A DNA stretch of 64,000 nucleotides from positions 1,054,001 to 1,118,000 of the forward strand of contig NZ_FNRX01000002.1 of the NCBI RefSeq assembly GCF_900105195.1, read 5' to 3'. This document shows positions 34,341 through 43,806 of the stretch, piece after piece. A program made the position numbers and the translations under genes. Below the pieces are notes generated by a model. That model was not told the origin of the DNA. It did no database searches and worked only from the letters and a program-made list of their open reading frames with translations. Position 1 is the stretch's first letter. Each line of letters opens with the position of its first letter. The DNA comes from Rhodococcus pyridinivorans (lineage in GTDB: Bacteria; Actinomycetota; Actinomycetes; Mycobacteriales; Mycobacteriaceae).

Positions 34341-35678
34341 TCACTGTGCGGAGGCGACGATCGAGCGGAACTGTTCGCGCAGGGCCTCCGTGAGGTCACG
34401 GTGTTCGGGGACGAGATCGGGGTCGACGACGACCGCCACGGTCAGCGTGCCGGCATAGGACAGGGCCGCGAAAGCGACCGCGACGTTGCCCGTGGTGACG
34501 ATCATCGGCACCATCGACGCGACAGGCACTCCTGCAACGGTGAGCGTCGACGACGGTCCCGGCAGGTCGGACAGGAACGAGTTGACCCGGCGCTGCCGGT
34601 CCACGAACCGGCGGAACGCCCCGACGGCCGCAAGGGCGCGGAAGACCGGACCCAGTAGTTCGGCAGACAGGCCCCGCACGTTCGCCTTCTGCAGTCGGGT
34701 CGTGCGGGAGACGGATACCGACCGGTGCTCCGGGGTCCCGTCCAGCGGTACCCGGACGGGCATGACGCCGACGCGATTGCCCAGTTGCCCACCCGTGGCA
34801 GCGGTGCGGGCGGAGACCGGCACCGAGATCATCAGCTCGGACGGGAACTCGCCGCGCTTGTGCAGGATGGTGGCGAGGGCGCCCCCGACGGCGACCAGCA
34901 GCACATCGTTGATCGTTGCGTCCCACTGCCGTCCCGCCCGACGGAGCGTGTCCAGATCCACCTCGACGGTCTCGAGCGCCAGACGAGACCCGATGGGCGC
35001 GTTCAACGAACACCGCGGGGCACGTCCGCCGGCGCCCCTCCCGAGTTCTGTCCATGCTGCAGGAAGACGTGCGACGGCTCGCGGTGCCCGGCGGAGCGTC
35101 CGCAAGTGACCGATTGCATTGTCGTAGAACAACTCTCGTCTGGTTGGTTGCGTTGAAGTGCGCTGTTCGGGCATGGGTGGTGTGCTGTCCGTGCCGTCGA
35201 CGAGATGCGCCAGGATCGACAGACCACCGATCCCGTCGGCCAGGACGTGGTGCAGCACCATCACCAACGCCGTGTGCCCGTTCGGGTCCGCGATGTCGGT
35301 GACGAGCAGCGCGCGCCACAACGGCTGCGATCGGGGCAGCGGCCGGGTAAGGGCGTCCGCGGCGAGCGTCAGTGCGGCGTCCCTGTCGCGGGGACCGGGG
35401 CACCGCACCTGGGAGAAGTGGGCATCGATGTCGAAGTGGGCGTCGTCGAGCCAGTAGGGACGCCCGAGTCCGAAGGCCGGCTCGATCAGGCATTGCCGCA
35501 GGCGTCGAATCCGGACGAGGCGTTCGGCGAGCACGGTCATCAGTGTCGTGGGGTTCGTCAGGTTCTCACCGGCGAAGAAGATCGCAGCACCGACATTCAT
35601 GGGTACCCGTCCCACGTCCGAGACGAGTTCGATCAGGTCTCCGGGACCGATGCGGTCGATGCCGTTCGAGGCCGCCAC
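34341..35678 (-). CDS. Wax ester synthase / diacylglycerol acyltransferase (WS/DGAT)
   Basis: This 445-residue protein has the HHxxxDG catalytic motif at about residues 143-149 (VLHHVLADGIGG). The second domain has DVLLVAVGGALATIL, MISVPVSARTAATGGQLGNRVGVMPVRVPL and the C-terminal NVAVAFAALSYAGTLTVAVVVDPDLVPE. The family esterifies acyl-CoA with diacylglycerol or fatty alcohols to make triacylglycerol or wax storage lipid. A GTG start (35678) is the first reasonable start codon; longer in-frame extension is arginine-rich. It is co-directional with the thioesterase and divergent (139 bp) from the ABM-like gene. Confidence 0.9.
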   Translation of the reverse strand: MAASNGIDRIGPGDLIELVSDVGRVPMNVGAAIFFAGENLTNPTTLMTVLAERLVRIRRLRQCLIEPAFGLGRPYWLDDAHFDIDAHFSQVRCPGPRDRDAALTLAADALTRPLPRSQPLWRALLVTDIADPNGHTALVMVLHHVLADGIGGLSILAHLVDGTDSTPPMPEQRTSTQPTRRELFYDNAIGHLRTLRRAPRAVARLPAAWTELGRGAGGRAPRCSLNAPIGSRLALETVEVDLDTLRRAGRQWDATINDVLLVAVGGALATILHKRGEFPSELMISVPVSARTAATGGQLGNRVGVMPVRVPLDGTPEHRSVSVSRTTRLQKANVRGLSAELLGPVFRALAAVGAFRRFVDRQRRVNSFLSDLPGPSSTLTVAGVPVASMVPMIVTTGNVAVAFAALSYAGTLTVAVVVDPDLVPEHRDLTEALREQFRSIVASAQ

Positions 35679-35817
35679 CCTTCGAGGATGACAGACGCAC
35701 GCTGTCCGTCTATTGCCTACGGCCGAGTAGGGGAGCAGTGTGAACACGGGTGTTTCGGGTGGGGGGTCGCGCCGAAACGACCGGCGACGCCGCGTCGGCG
35801 CCGCCCTGAGGAGAGGG

Positions 35818-36447
35818 GTGCCGATCGTGTTTGCACGCTCCACCACAATTCATGCGCATCCGTCGTACATCGACGCCGGGATCAAGCACGTACGCGACAT
35901 CGTGATGCCTGCCCTGGCGGACATGAACGGTTGCCTGGGGCTGTCCCTGCTGATCGACCGCGGCTCGGGCCGATGCATCGCCACCAGCTCCTGGCGGGAC
36001 GAGGACGTGTTGCGCTCCAGCGAAGGCATGGCCCGCATGCTCCGGGACGAGGCGGCCCGGATGTTCCATGCCACCACGGACGTGGCCAACTGGGAGATCG
36101 CCGTCATGCACCGCGATCACCACTCGACCCGTGGGTCCTGCTGCAGTGTCACCTGGGTCGACATCGATCCCGCGCAGGTGGATCGCGGTGTGGACATGTG
36201 GAAGATGGCCGCGCTGCCGCGGATGGAGGAACTCGAGGGTTTCTGCAGCGCCAGCCTGATGCTCGACCGTGCCGGTGGTCGCGGGGTGACCTCGTTGACG
36301 TTCGACAGTGCCGAGGCGATGGACCGCACCAGAGCACATGTCGACGACATCCGCTCCGAGGTGACTCGGGCAGCAGGCGCCAGGGTGCTCGATACCGGTG
36401 AGTTCGAGCTCGTCATCGCCCACCTCGACGTCCCGGAAATGGTGTGA
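35818..36447 (+). CDS. Two-repeat antibiotic biosynthesis monooxygenase-like (ABM) protein
   Basis: This 209-residue protein appears to consist of two ferredoxin-like alpha/beta repeats of about 95 residues. Repeat 1 has HVRDIVMPALADMNGCLGLSLLIDRGSGRCIATSSWRDEDVL; repeat 2 has VDMWKMAALPRMEELEGFCSASLMLDRAGGRGVTSLTFDSAEAM. This arrangement is seen in dimeric ABM-like proteins. Catalytic function is unknown. The GTG start at 35818 has GAGGAGAGGG immediately upstream. Confidence 0.7.
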   Translation: MPIVFARSTTIHAHPSYIDAGIKHVRDIVMPALADMNGCLGLSLLIDRGSGRCIATSSWRDEDVLRSSEGMARMLRDEAARMFHATTDVANWEIAVMHRDHHSTRGSCCSVTWVDIDPAQVDRGVDMWKMAALPRMEELEGFCSASLMLDRAGGRGVTSLTFDSAEAMDRTRAHVDDIRSEVTRAAGARVLDTGEFELVIAHLDVPEMV

Positions 36448-36492
36448 CCGCGGGTCTGCGGCGCGGGTGATATCCGTTCACCCGCGCCGTGG

Positions 36493-36559
36493 CCGTCCGC
36501 ATTCGTAATAGACCACTCGGTCCGCTGAACTGGGAAAACGCCGAGACCGTCCGCATTCG
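36493..36559 (+). repeat. 13-bp exact direct repeat upstream of the L,D-transpeptidase
   Basis: CCGTCCGCATTCG occurs at 36493-36505 and again at 36547-36559, 54 bp apart, with further similarity on either side. It lies 90-150 bp before the transpeptidase start and may be a regulator-binding site. Confidence 0.45.
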
Positions 36560-36646
36560 AATTGCCCGTCCGTAACCGTCCTGTGTCTAATGAATGGGTA
36601 CGAGCACGCCGCGCAGGGGAAGTAAGGCGCGGCGCACCGCTGAACG

Positions 36647-37600
36647 ATGGGTTGTGGAATGTTCGAAAAGCGAGCTTTGTCGAACGGTCGCCGCACGGGC
36701 CGCCGATCTGCGCGGATCGGTGCTGCACTCGTGGGCGCAGCCGCCGTGGCACTGGCCACCGCCGGTCCTGCGAGCGCGGCACCGCTGTGGCCCGGTGGGC
36801 CCGAGGTGCCGAGTGTCCAAGAGCTGATCGAAGGGCTCACGCCGCCCGGGGTGACGCCGCCGCAGCTTCCGCCCCAGCTCGCTCCCGAGCCGGCCGCCCC
36901 GTTCTCCGCTCCGTCCGTCAACCCGTCGAACGGGGAGACGGTGGGTGTCGCGCAGCCGATCATCATCCGCTTCAACGAGGCCGTCGGAGATCGTGCAGCC
37001 GCCGAACGCGCCATCCGCATCACCACGCAGCCGCCCGTCGACGGGCACTTCTACTGGGCGTCGAACACGCAGGTCCGCTGGAAGCCGTTCGAGTTCTGGC
37101 CCGCGAACACCGCGGTGACCGTGAAGGCCGGCGACACTCAGTCGTCGTTCACCATCGGTGACGCTCTGGTGACGGTCGCCGACAACAACACCAAGACCAT
37201 CACCGTCACCCGCAACGGCGAGGTCGTCCGCACCATGCCGACGTCCTTCGGCAAGCCCGGCCACGACACCCCGAACGGCACGTACATCGTCGGTGAGAAG
37301 TACCGCGACATGTACATGGACTCGTCGACCTACGGGGTGCCCGTCGACAGCCCCGAGGGATATCGCACCTACGTCGAGTACGCGACGCGGATGTCCAACA
37401 GCGGCATCTTCCTCCACGCCGCACCGTGGTCGGTCGGCGCGCAGGGCAACACCAACGTCAGCCACGGCTGCCTCAACGTGAGCACCGAGGACGGCAAGTG
37501 GTTCTACGAGAACGCCAAGAAGGGCGATCCGGTGATCGTGCAGAACACGGCCGGTGGAACCCTCAACGGCTGGGACGGTCTCGGCGACTGGAATCTCTGA
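36647..37600 (+). CDS. L,D-transpeptidase (YkuD domain), exported
   Basis: This 317-residue protein has an N-terminal signal peptide (about residues 1-45, [26 protein letters not shown]). A Pro-rich linker follows, then an Ig-like domain (about 85-170: [24 protein letters not shown]) as in mycobacterial LdtMt enzymes. The YkuD catalytic domain has [20 protein letters not shown] and the active-site motif SHGCLNVS. It forms 3-3 crosslinks in peptidoglycan. ATG 36647 is used; ATG 36659 is an alternative. No good RBS is visible for either. A strong terminator follows. Confidence 0.88.
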   Translation: MGCGMFEKRALSNGRRTGRRSARIGAALVGAAAVALATAGPASAAPLWPGGPEVPSVQELIEGLTPPGVTPPQLPPQLAPEPAAPFSAPSVNPSNGETVGVAQPIIIRFNEAVGDRAAAERAIRITTQPPVDGHFYWASNTQVRWKPFEFWPANTAVTVKAGDTQSSFTIGDALVTVADNNTKTITVTRNGEVVRTMPTSFGKPGHDTPNGTYIVGEKYRDMYMDSSTYGVPVDSPEGYRTYVEYATRMSNSGIFLHAAPWSVGAQGNTNVSHGCLNVSTEDGKWFYENAKKGDPVIVQNTAGGTLNGWDGLGDWNL

Positions 37601-37616
37601 CACCGACGCACATCTC

Positions 37617-37670
37617 CGACGCCCCCTGCTTCCGGTTCGTAACGTTCGTCCGGAATAGCAGGGGGCGTCG
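37617..37670 (+). terminator. Strong hairpin terminator after the L,D-transpeptidase
   Basis: CGACGCCCCCTGCT (37617-37630) is the perfect reverse complement of AGCAGGGGGCGTCG (37657-37670). Within the loop TCCGG and CCGGA also pair. It starts 16 bp past the stop and lies before the ugp operon. Confidence 0.8.
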
Positions 37671-37715
37671 CCCTTTCGTAACCCATGGTTCGTTCTGTCG
37701 GCACACACTGCTCCG

Positions 37716-38642
37716 GTGTCACCGAATCCGGAACGAACCCTGCCGCAACACGAACGCGGCCTCCGCCACCGCCCGTGGCGCGATTACGCGCTCTTCGCGG
37801 CATTGGTCGGGCCCAATCTCGCGCTGTTGATCCTGTTCACCTACCGGCCTCTCGCCGACAACATCCGGCTCTCCTTCTTCGAGTGGAACATCGCGAGCCC
37901 GAACTCGACCTTCGTCGGACTCGCCAACTACCGAGAATGGTTCACGCGTCCCGACAGTTGGGAAATCGTCGGCAACACCATCGTGTTCACCGTGGCGACC
38001 GTTGCCGGTTCGATGGCACTGGGACTCGGGCTCGCACTGCTTCTGGACCGTAGGCTCCATGGACGCAATCTCGTCCGGTCGGCGCTGTTCGCACCGTTCG
38101 TCATCTCCGGTGCGGCCGTCGGAATCGCCTTCCAGTTCGTCTTCGATCCGAACTTCGGTCTGGTGCAGGACGTCCTGACCCGGGTGGGAATTCCGACGCC
38201 GGACTTCTACCAGGACTCCAACTGGGCGTTGGTGATGGTGACCCTGACGTACATGTGGAAGAATCTCGGCTACACATTCGTCATCTATCTCGCTGCACTG
38301 CAGGGACTCCGGCCCGAGTTGAGCGAAGCCGCTGCCATCGACGGTGCCTCCCGGGGAACGAGCTTCCGGCGCGTCGTCCTTCCGCAATTGCGGCCCACCA
38401 CCTACTTCCTGTCGATCACCGTGCTGCTCAATTCGTTCCAGGTCTTCGACATCATCAACGTCATGACTCGTGGGGGTCCGTTGGGGACCGGCACGACCAC
38501 GATGGTCTACCAGATCTACGACGAGTCGTTCCGCAACTTCCGTGCCGGCTACGGCGCCACCGTTGCCACCATCATGTTCCTGGTACTGCTCGCGGTGACC
38601 GTTTATCAGGTGCGCATCATGGACCGAGGAGGTCACTCGTGA
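37716..38642 (+). CDS. ugpA: ABC transporter permease UgpA
   Basis: This 308-residue protein has about six transmembrane helices and the MalF-type EAA loop YLAALQGLRPELSEAAAIDGASRGTSFRRVVLPQLRP. It is the first gene in the order permease, permease, binding protein, ATPase, matching mycobacterial ugpAEBC. The system imports glycerophosphodiesters such as glycerophosphocholine in mycobacteria. A GTG start is used; the stop overlaps the ugpE start. Confidence 0.88.
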   Translation: MSPNPERTLPQHERGLRHRPWRDYALFAALVGPNLALLILFTYRPLADNIRLSFFEWNIASPNSTFVGLANYREWFTRPDSWEIVGNTIVFTVATVAGSMALGLGLALLLDRRLHGRNLVRSALFAPFVISGAAVGIAFQFVFDPNFGLVQDVLTRVGIPTPDFYQDSNWALVMVTLTYMWKNLGYTFVIYLAALQGLRPELSEAAAIDGASRGTSFRRVVLPQLRPTTYFLSITVLLNSFQVFDIINVMTRGGPLGTGTTTMVYQIYDESFRNFRAGYGATVATIMFLVLLAVTVYQVRIMDRGGHS

Positions 38643-39532
38643 CCGCTGTCGCGGAGAAGTCTGTCGTGCACCTGGTCGCACCCGCGGACGAAACGCGTTC
38701 GCACCGAAGACGAGAGCGCGCCGTCACGGCTTTGGCCTATGTCGCCATGGTGCTCGTGCTGCTGGTGGTGGCTCTGCCCTTGTATTGGATTGTCGTGACA
38801 TCGTTCAAGGAGCGGCCCGACATCTACACGCTGCCGGTGACCTGGTGGCCGAGCGTCTTCCATCCGCAGAACTACACGGAGGCAACCGAATCTGTGCCGT
38901 TCGGGTTGTTCCTGCGCAACTCGATCGTCATCACGACGATACTGGCGACGGTGAAGTTCGTCCTCGGAGTTGTCAGTGCGTTCGGTCTCGTGTTCCTGCG
39001 GTTCCCCGGCAAGAACATCGTCTTCCTCGGCATCATCGCCGCGCTGATGGTGCCGAACCAGATCACCGTCATCTCCAATTATGCGCTCGTCGCGGACTGG
39101 GGTTGGCGCAACACCTTCCAGGGCATCATCGTGCCGTTGGCAGGCGTGGCCTTCGGAACGTTCCTCATGCGCAACCATTTCCTGTCCATTCCGGCCGAGA
39201 TCATCGAAGCCGCACGGATGGACGGAGCGGGCCCGTTCCGGCTGCTGTGGCGCGTGGTCCTCCCCGTATCCGGCCCGACCATGGTCGCGTTCGCGCTCAT
39301 CACCGTCGTGAACGAGTGGAACGAGTATCTATGGCCGTTCCTGATGGCCGACGACGCATCCGTTGCGCCGTTACCGATCGGGCTGACACAACTCCAGAAC
39401 AACGACGGTGTCACGAACTGGGGTCCGGTCATGGCCGGCACCGTGCTCGCGATGCTGCCGATTCTCGTGATTTTCCTTGTGCTGCAAAAGCACATGATCA
39501 AGGGCCTCACCTCCGGTGCGGTCAAGGGCTGA
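38639..39532 (+). CDS. ugpE: ABC transporter permease UgpE
   Basis: This 297-residue second permease has six helices and an EAA loop with FLSIPAEIIEAARMDGAGPFRLLWRVVLPVSGP. A GTG start overlaps the ugpA stop (GTGA). A longer in-frame extension upstream runs inside ugpA and is not used. It pairs with UgpA. Confidence 0.88.
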   Translation: MTAVAEKSVVHLVAPADETRSHRRRERAVTALAYVAMVLVLLVVALPLYWIVVTSFKERPDIYTLPVTWWPSVFHPQNYTEATESVPFGLFLRNSIVITTILATVKFVLGVVSAFGLVFLRFPGKNIVFLGIIAALMVPNQITVISNYALVADWGWRNTFQGIIVPLAGVAFGTFLMRNHFLSIPAEIIEAARMDGAGPFRLLWRVVLPVSGPTMVAFALITVVNEWNEYLWPFLMADDASVAPLPIGLTQLQNNDGVTNWGPVMAGTVLAMLPILVIFLVLQKHMIKGLTSGAVKG

Positions 39533-39550
39533 ATCCTCAGGGAGCTGGGA

Positions 39551-40885
39551 ATGGACATCAGGAACATCGACAGGCGTCGTTTCCTCGGGCTGACCGGTCT
39601 CGTGGCTGCGAGCGCTGCGCTGACCGCATGTGCAGGGACGGGCGGTGGCTCGTCCCAGACTTCGGGAACGGGATCGGTATCCGGCGATGCATCGCGGATC
39701 AGCTTCTGGTCCAACCACCCCGGCAAATCCCAGGACGTGGAGAAGGAGCTGATCCGGCGGTTCCAGGACGCGAACCCGGGCATCACGGTCGATCTCATCG
39801 ACGGTGGCAAGAACTACGAGGAGGTCTCACAGAAGTTCAACGCCGCGCTCTCCGGCGGCGACCTGCCCGACGTGGTCGTGCTGTCGGACGTGTGGTGGTT
39901 CAACTATGCGATCACCGGTGCGATCACCCCGCTCGACGATCTGTTCCGCGAGGTGGGAGTGGACACCGGCGACTACGTCGATTCCCTGCTCGCGGACTAT
40001 CTCTACGAGGGGAGTCACTTCGCTCTTCCGTACGCGCGGTCGACTCCGCTGTTCTACTACAACAAGCAGGTGTGGCAGCAGGCCGGACTTCCCGATCGCG
40101 GACCCGACACCTGGGAGGAGTTCGACGAGTGGGGTCCCCGCATCCAGGGGGTGGTCGGCGACGGCAGGCTCGCGCACGGCTGGGGCAACGCCAAGGATTA
40201 CCTCGGATGGACCTTCGAGGGCCCGATCTGGACTTTCGGTGGTGCCTATTCCGACGGATGGGACCTGAAGTTCACCGACGAGAAGACGATTGCGGCAGGT
40301 GAATTCCTGAAGCGCATGATCCACGACAAGAAGTACGCCGCGGTGACGACCGATATCGCGAACGACTTCTCCGCCGGTCTCATCGCCTCCACGATCGCGT
40401 CCACGGGAGACCTGTCGGGTATCACGCAGAACGCGTCCTTCGAATTCGGGACGGCCTTCCTGCCGGCTCCCGAAGGCGTCGCGGGATGCCCCACCGGTGG
40501 TGCGGGTCTGGCGATTCCGTCCGGTATCTCCGACGAACGCAAGCGCAATGCCCTGAAGTTCGTCGAGTTCGTCACCAACGGCGACAGCACCGCGTACTTC
40601 TCACAGAACATCGGTTACATGCCGGTCCGGAAGTCCGCGGTGGACAACCCCGCCATGAAGGAGTACCTCGGGGACAACCCCAACGCACGGACCGCGGTCG
40701 ACCAGCTGGCCGTCACGCGCTCCCAGGACTACGCCCGGGTGTTCGTCCCCGGTGGTGATCAGATCATCGGGACCGGCCTGGAACGGATCGCACTGCAGAA
40801 CGCCGACGTCGCAACGACCTTCGCCGACGTGCAGCAGCAGCTGCAGGCGGTCGTCGACAGGCAGATCACCCCCAACCTGAAGTAG
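39551..40885 (+). CDS. ugpB: Substrate-binding lipoprotein UgpB
   Basis: This 444-residue protein has a twin-arginine signal ([12 protein letters not shown]) and lipobox LTAC (Cys about residue 27). The mature domain carries the UgpB stretches [58 protein letters not shown] and [26 protein letters not shown], strongly like mycobacterial UgpB. It binds glycerophosphodiesters outside the membrane. Tat export is inferred from the RR motif. Confidence 0.9.
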   Translation: MDIRNIDRRRFLGLTGLVAASAALTACAGTGGGSSQTSGTGSVSGDASRISFWSNHPGKSQDVEKELIRRFQDANPGITVDLIDGGKNYEEVSQKFNAALSGGDLPDVVVLSDVWWFNYAITGAITPLDDLFREVGVDTGDYVDSLLADYLYEGSHFALPYARSTPLFYYNKQVWQQAGLPDRGPDTWEEFDEWGPRIQGVVGDGRLAHGWGNAKDYLGWTFEGPIWTFGGAYSDGWDLKFTDEKTIAAGEFLKRMIHDKKYAAVTTDIANDFSAGLIASTIASTGDLSGITQNASFEFGTAFLPAPEGVAGCPTGGAGLAIPSGISDERKRNALKFVEFVTNGDSTAYFSQNIGYMPVRKSAVDNPAMKEYLGDNPNARTAVDQLAVTRSQDYARVFVPGGDQIIGTGLERIALQNADVATTFADVQQQLQAVVDRQITPNLK

Positions 40886-40896
40886 AAGGAACACCA

Positions 40897-42009
40897 TTGG
40901 CTGCCATCGCCTTCCGCAACGTCACCCATCGGTATCCCGGTGCCGATCGTCCTGCCGTGGACCGACTGGACCTCGACATCGAGGACGGGGAATTCCTCGT
41001 CCTCGTCGGGCCCTCGGGATGCGGCAAGTCGACGAGCCTGCGCATGCTCGCCGGTCTCGAGGCGGTCGACTCCGGGCGCGTGGAGATCGGTGGTCGTGAC
41101 GTCACAGGACTGCCACCGAAGGCCCGTGACGTCGCGATGGTTTTCCAGAACTATGCGCTCTACCCGAACATGACCGTGGCGGAGAACATGGCTTTCGCTC
41201 TGCAGAACGCGGGGATGAAGAAGGACGAGCGCACGGCCCGAGTGCTCGAAGCCGCCCGGATGCTCGAACTGGAATCACTGCTGGACCGCAAGCCCGGAAA
41301 GCTGTCGGGTGGTCAGCGTCAGCGTGTCGCGATGGGGCGCGCGATCGTCCGTCACCCGGCAGTGTTCTGCATGGACGAGCCGCTTTCGAATCTCGATGCG
41401 AAACTGCGGGTCAGCACCCGCGCGCAGATCGCCGAGTTGCAGCGGTCGCTCGGCACCACCACCGTGTACGTGACCCACGACCAGGTCGAGGCGATGACGA
41501 TGGGAGATCGTGTCGCCGTCCTGGAGAACGGCCGCCTTCAGCAGGTCGCGTCGCCTCGGAAGTTGTACGACGAGCCGGTGAACACCTTCGTCGCCGGGTT
41601 CGTGGGGTCGCCGGGGATGAACCTCGTCGAGGCAGCTGTACACGACGGGTACGCCGAACTCGGAGCGCTGCGAATCCGCGTTCCGCGTTCGGTGGATTCC
41701 GATCGCGTGGTGATCGGGGTCCGTCCGGAATCGTGGACGACCGTGGGGGCGTGGCGATCCGACTCCTGGTCGCTACGGACGGTCCTGGTCGAGGAACTCG
41801 GTGCCGAGTCGTTCGTGTACGCGGTGCCGAAGGACACCGTGGACGGAGATGCCGACAGGATCGTCGTCCGGTGGGATCGGCATGTGCCCGTCTCGTCGGG
41901 TTCCGAGATCCACGTGATCCCGAAACCCGACGAGGTGTACTTCTTCTCCGCACGGACCGGGGTTCGGCTCGGTGCTACTGCTCCGCTACCAATGCGTCGA
42001 TCTGGTTGA
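40897..42009 (+). CDS. ugpC: ABC transporter ATPase UgpC
   Basis: This 370-residue ATPase of the MalK/UgpC type has Walker [10 protein letters not shown], signature [14 protein letters not shown], Walker [11 protein letters not shown] and H-loop [16 protein letters not shown]-terminal regulatory TOBE domain follows (about 245-365). A TTG start at 40897 fits AGAAGGA upstream. The last 35 bp overlap the convergent SRPBCC gene, a true antisense overlap of coding ends. Confidence 0.9.
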   Translation: MAAIAFRNVTHRYPGADRPAVDRLDLDIEDGEFLVLVGPSGCGKSTSLRMLAGLEAVDSGRVEIGGRDVTGLPPKARDVAMVFQNYALYPNMTVAENMAFALQNAGMKKDERTARVLEAARMLELESLLDRKPGKLSGGQRQRVAMGRAIVRHPAVFCMDEPLSNLDAKLRVSTRAQIAELQRSLGTTTVYVTHDQVEAMTMGDRVAVLENGRLQQVASPRKLYDEPVNTFVAGFVGSPGMNLVEAAVHDGYAELGALRIRVPRSVDSDRVVIGVRPESWTTVGAWRSDSWSLRTVLVEELGAESFVYAVPKDTVDGDADRIVVRWDRHVPVSSGSEIHVIPKPDEVYFFSARTGVRLGATAPLPMRRSG

Positions 42010-42463
42010 TGGCGGACGAGGCGCCCTCGACCACGCCCATGTCCAGAACCTGCTGGAGCGCTTCGGCGCTCTCGTAGGTGCTGACATAGGTTGCGCGCGT
42101 GCCGCCCTCGAACTCCTCGAAACTGTAGACGCACCGTGAGACGGGTAGTTCCGGTTTCGGGGTGAAGTCCGGCTCCGCGAAGCCGTCCAGGAACGAGAAG
42201 CCCGTCGGTTCGTCGACGGTCGTGATATCCCAGTAGCCGGCGTACTTCTCACCATCGGGGCCGGTCATGAAGTAGGTGGTACGGGTGCCGGGCTTCAGAT
42301 TGTGGTCGACCACCGTCGCGGGGAAGGTCGGGGGTCCCCAGATCTTCTCCAGCTGACGGGGATCGGCGTAGACCTGCCAGATGCGGGACACCGGGGCGGC
42401 GAACTCCGCGGTGATGGTCAGGGTCGGCTGGTCGGAGTCGTGCCGGACGTCGGTTACAGGCAT
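41975..42463 (-). CDS. SRPBCC / AHSA1-family protein
   Basis: This 162-residue protein shows the AHSA1 pattern: [56 protein letters not shown] and [13 protein letters not shown]. These START-like proteins are typically encoded with an ArsR regulator, as here: the ArsR stop is 3 bp upstream. The ligand is unknown. Confidence 0.9.
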   Translation of the reverse strand: MPVTDVRHDSDQPTLTITAEFAAPVSRIWQVYADPRQLEKIWGPPTFPATVVDHNLKPGTRTTYFMTGPDGEKYAGYWDITTVDEPTGFSFLDGFAEPDFTPKPELPVSRCVYSFEEFEGGTRATYVSTYESAEALQQVLDMGVVEGASSAINQIDALVAEQ

Positions 42464-42466
42464 TTC

Positions 42467-42808
42467 TCAGCCTTCCTCGGAGGATTCGGATGCGATGAGT
42501 TCGTCGATGCGCGCGATGCGACCGCGCCAGAGCTGCTCCATCTCGGTGAGCATGGACGCCACCGACCGCACTGCCGCCACGTCACCACTGGCCAACTGCT
42601 CGCGACCGCTGCGTCGCTTCACGAGCAGACCGGCCTTCTCCAGCACGGCGACGTGTTTCTGTACTGCGGCGAAGGACATGTCGTAGTTCGCTGCGAGAGC
42701 GGACACCGAGTGCTCCCCCGCCAGGACGCGTCGCATGATGTCTCGTCGGGTCCGGTCGGAGAGCGCGTGGAACAGGACATCGGCCCGGTCCTCGTCGTCT
42801 CCGCTCAC
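42467..42808 (-). CDS. ArsR-family transcriptional regulator (leaderless)
   Basis: This 113-residue winged helix-turn-helix protein has LFHALSDRTRRDIMRRVLAGEHSVSALAANYDMSFAAVQKHVAVLEKAGLLVKRRSGREQ. No metal-binding cysteines are present, so it is likely a ligand-responsive or AHSA1-partnered repressor. GTG 42808 lies six bases after a good -10, so the mRNA is probably leaderless; a TTG at 42823 sits inside the operator and is unlikely. It is followed by the SRPBCC gene. Confidence 0.88.
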   Translation of the reverse strand: MSGDDEDRADVLFHALSDRTRRDIMRRVLAGEHSVSALAANYDMSFAAVQKHVAVLEKAGLLVKRRSGREQLASGDVAAVRSVASMLTEMEQLWRGRIARIDELIASESSEEG

Positions 42809-42814
42809 ATCCCA

Positions 42815-42842
42815 AATGTACAACCGAATGATTGTATGTCAA
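42815..42842 (-). promoter_or_regulatory. ArsR promoter with embedded palindromic operator
   Basis: Read on the minus strand: -35 TTGACA (42842-42837), 16-bp spacer, -10 TACATT (42820-42815), six bases, then the GTG start. ACAATCATTCGGTTGT (42835-42820), with ACAAY and RTTGT inverted ends, fills the spacer and touches the -10, an ideal spot for autorepression. Confidence 0.7.
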
Positions 42843-43600
42843 GAGTTCGAAGCGATCACGAGTCGGTCGCCGTAGGCTGCCCGCTTCTCCTCGTCGAGGC
42901 CGCCGTCGGTGACGATGCACGAGACCTCGTCGAGGCTCGCGACCCGGGCGAGCGCGCGCTCTCCGAACTTCGAACGATCCGCCACGACGATCGTCTTCTC
43001 GGCCGACCGGATCATCGCCCGCTTGATCGGGATCTCCAGCGTGTTGGTGTTGGTGATGCCGGCAGTGGGGTGCACGGCGTCGGCACCGAGGAACGCCCAG
43101 TCGGCCGAGTAGTCCGAGAGGAACTGCACGGCATGGTCGCCGACCAGGGTGTAGACCGAGCCGAGGAGCTCGCCTCCGGACACGAGAAGCCGGACATCGG
43201 GAAATGCCGCAACGTATTTCGCGATACGCAGGTCATTGGTGAGGACCGTCAGTGACGCCTTGTGTCGCAGTGCGACCGCTACCTCGTAGGTTGTGGATCC
43301 ACTGTCGAGCACCACGCTGTCGCCGTCGGACACCATGGCGGCCGCTACCGCCGCGATCGCCACCTTCTCCTCACGGCGTACGTCCTTCTTGAGGGCGTAC
43401 GGCACCTCGAGGCCCGCGCCCTCGACCGCTCGGGCGCCCCCGTGCGTGCGCTCGACCTTCCCTTCACGGGCGAGTGAATCGAGGTCGCGACGGATCGTGG
43501 ACGCGTCGACGCCGAGATCGGCCGAGAGGGTCTTCGCATCGACATATCCGTCGGCGAGGATTCGGTGGAAGATTTCACGTCGCCGTGCGGTCGCTGACAC
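42839..43600 (-). CDS. DeoR/GlpR-family transcriptional regulator
   Basis: This 253-residue protein has an N-terminal HTH with RREIFHRILADGYVDAKTLSADLGVDASTIRRDLDSLAREGKVERTHGG and a C-terminal sugar-isomerase-like DeoR effector domain with VLDSGSTTYEVAVAL, LTVLTNDLRIAKYV and ADRSKFGERAL. Family members respond to phosphorylated sugars. GTG 43600 has AGGAG upstream; the longer in-frame N-terminus is rejected. It is divergent from fgd and its 3' end abuts the ArsR promoter. Confidence 0.9.
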   Translation of the reverse strand: MSATARRREIFHRILADGYVDAKTLSADLGVDASTIRRDLDSLAREGKVERTHGGARAVEGAGLEVPYALKKDVRREEKVAIAAVAAAMVSDGDSVVLDSGSTTYEVAVALRHKASLTVLTNDLRIAKYVAAFPDVRLLVSGGELLGSVYTLVGDHAVQFLSDYSADWAFLGADAVHPTAGITNTNTLEIPIKRAMIRSAEKTIVVADRSKFGERALARVASLDEVSCIVTDGGLDEEKRAAYGDRLVIASNS

Positions 43601-43706
43601 GATTGCTCCTAGGGCTCTGGGCACTCGAATTTCTGGGTACTCGGACGCCGTGGTCGGGGGTCGGTGCACGACCATAACGCACGGGCGACACACCTTTGCG
43701 TGGATA

Positions 43707-43770
43707 TTGACACTGTCTGCGCTCAGTGTGCATGATTTCGTGCAGGATTTGCGCGATAGTGCGTGATCGT
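43707..43770 (+). promoter_or_regulatory. Candidate fgd promoter with direct repeats (DeoR operator candidate)
   Basis: TTGACA (43707-43712), 18-bp spacer, CATGAT (43731-43736). Overlapping the -10 are GTGCATGATTTC (43728-43739) and GTGCAGGATTTG (43740-43751), then GTGCGTGATCGT (43759-43770), arranged as direct repeats. DeoR-family regulators often bind such repeats, and the DeoR gene is divergent here. Confidence 0.55.
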
Positions 43771-43806
43771 TTCGCTGGCACCACGTTGTTCGGAGGTTGC
43801 ACGGTA

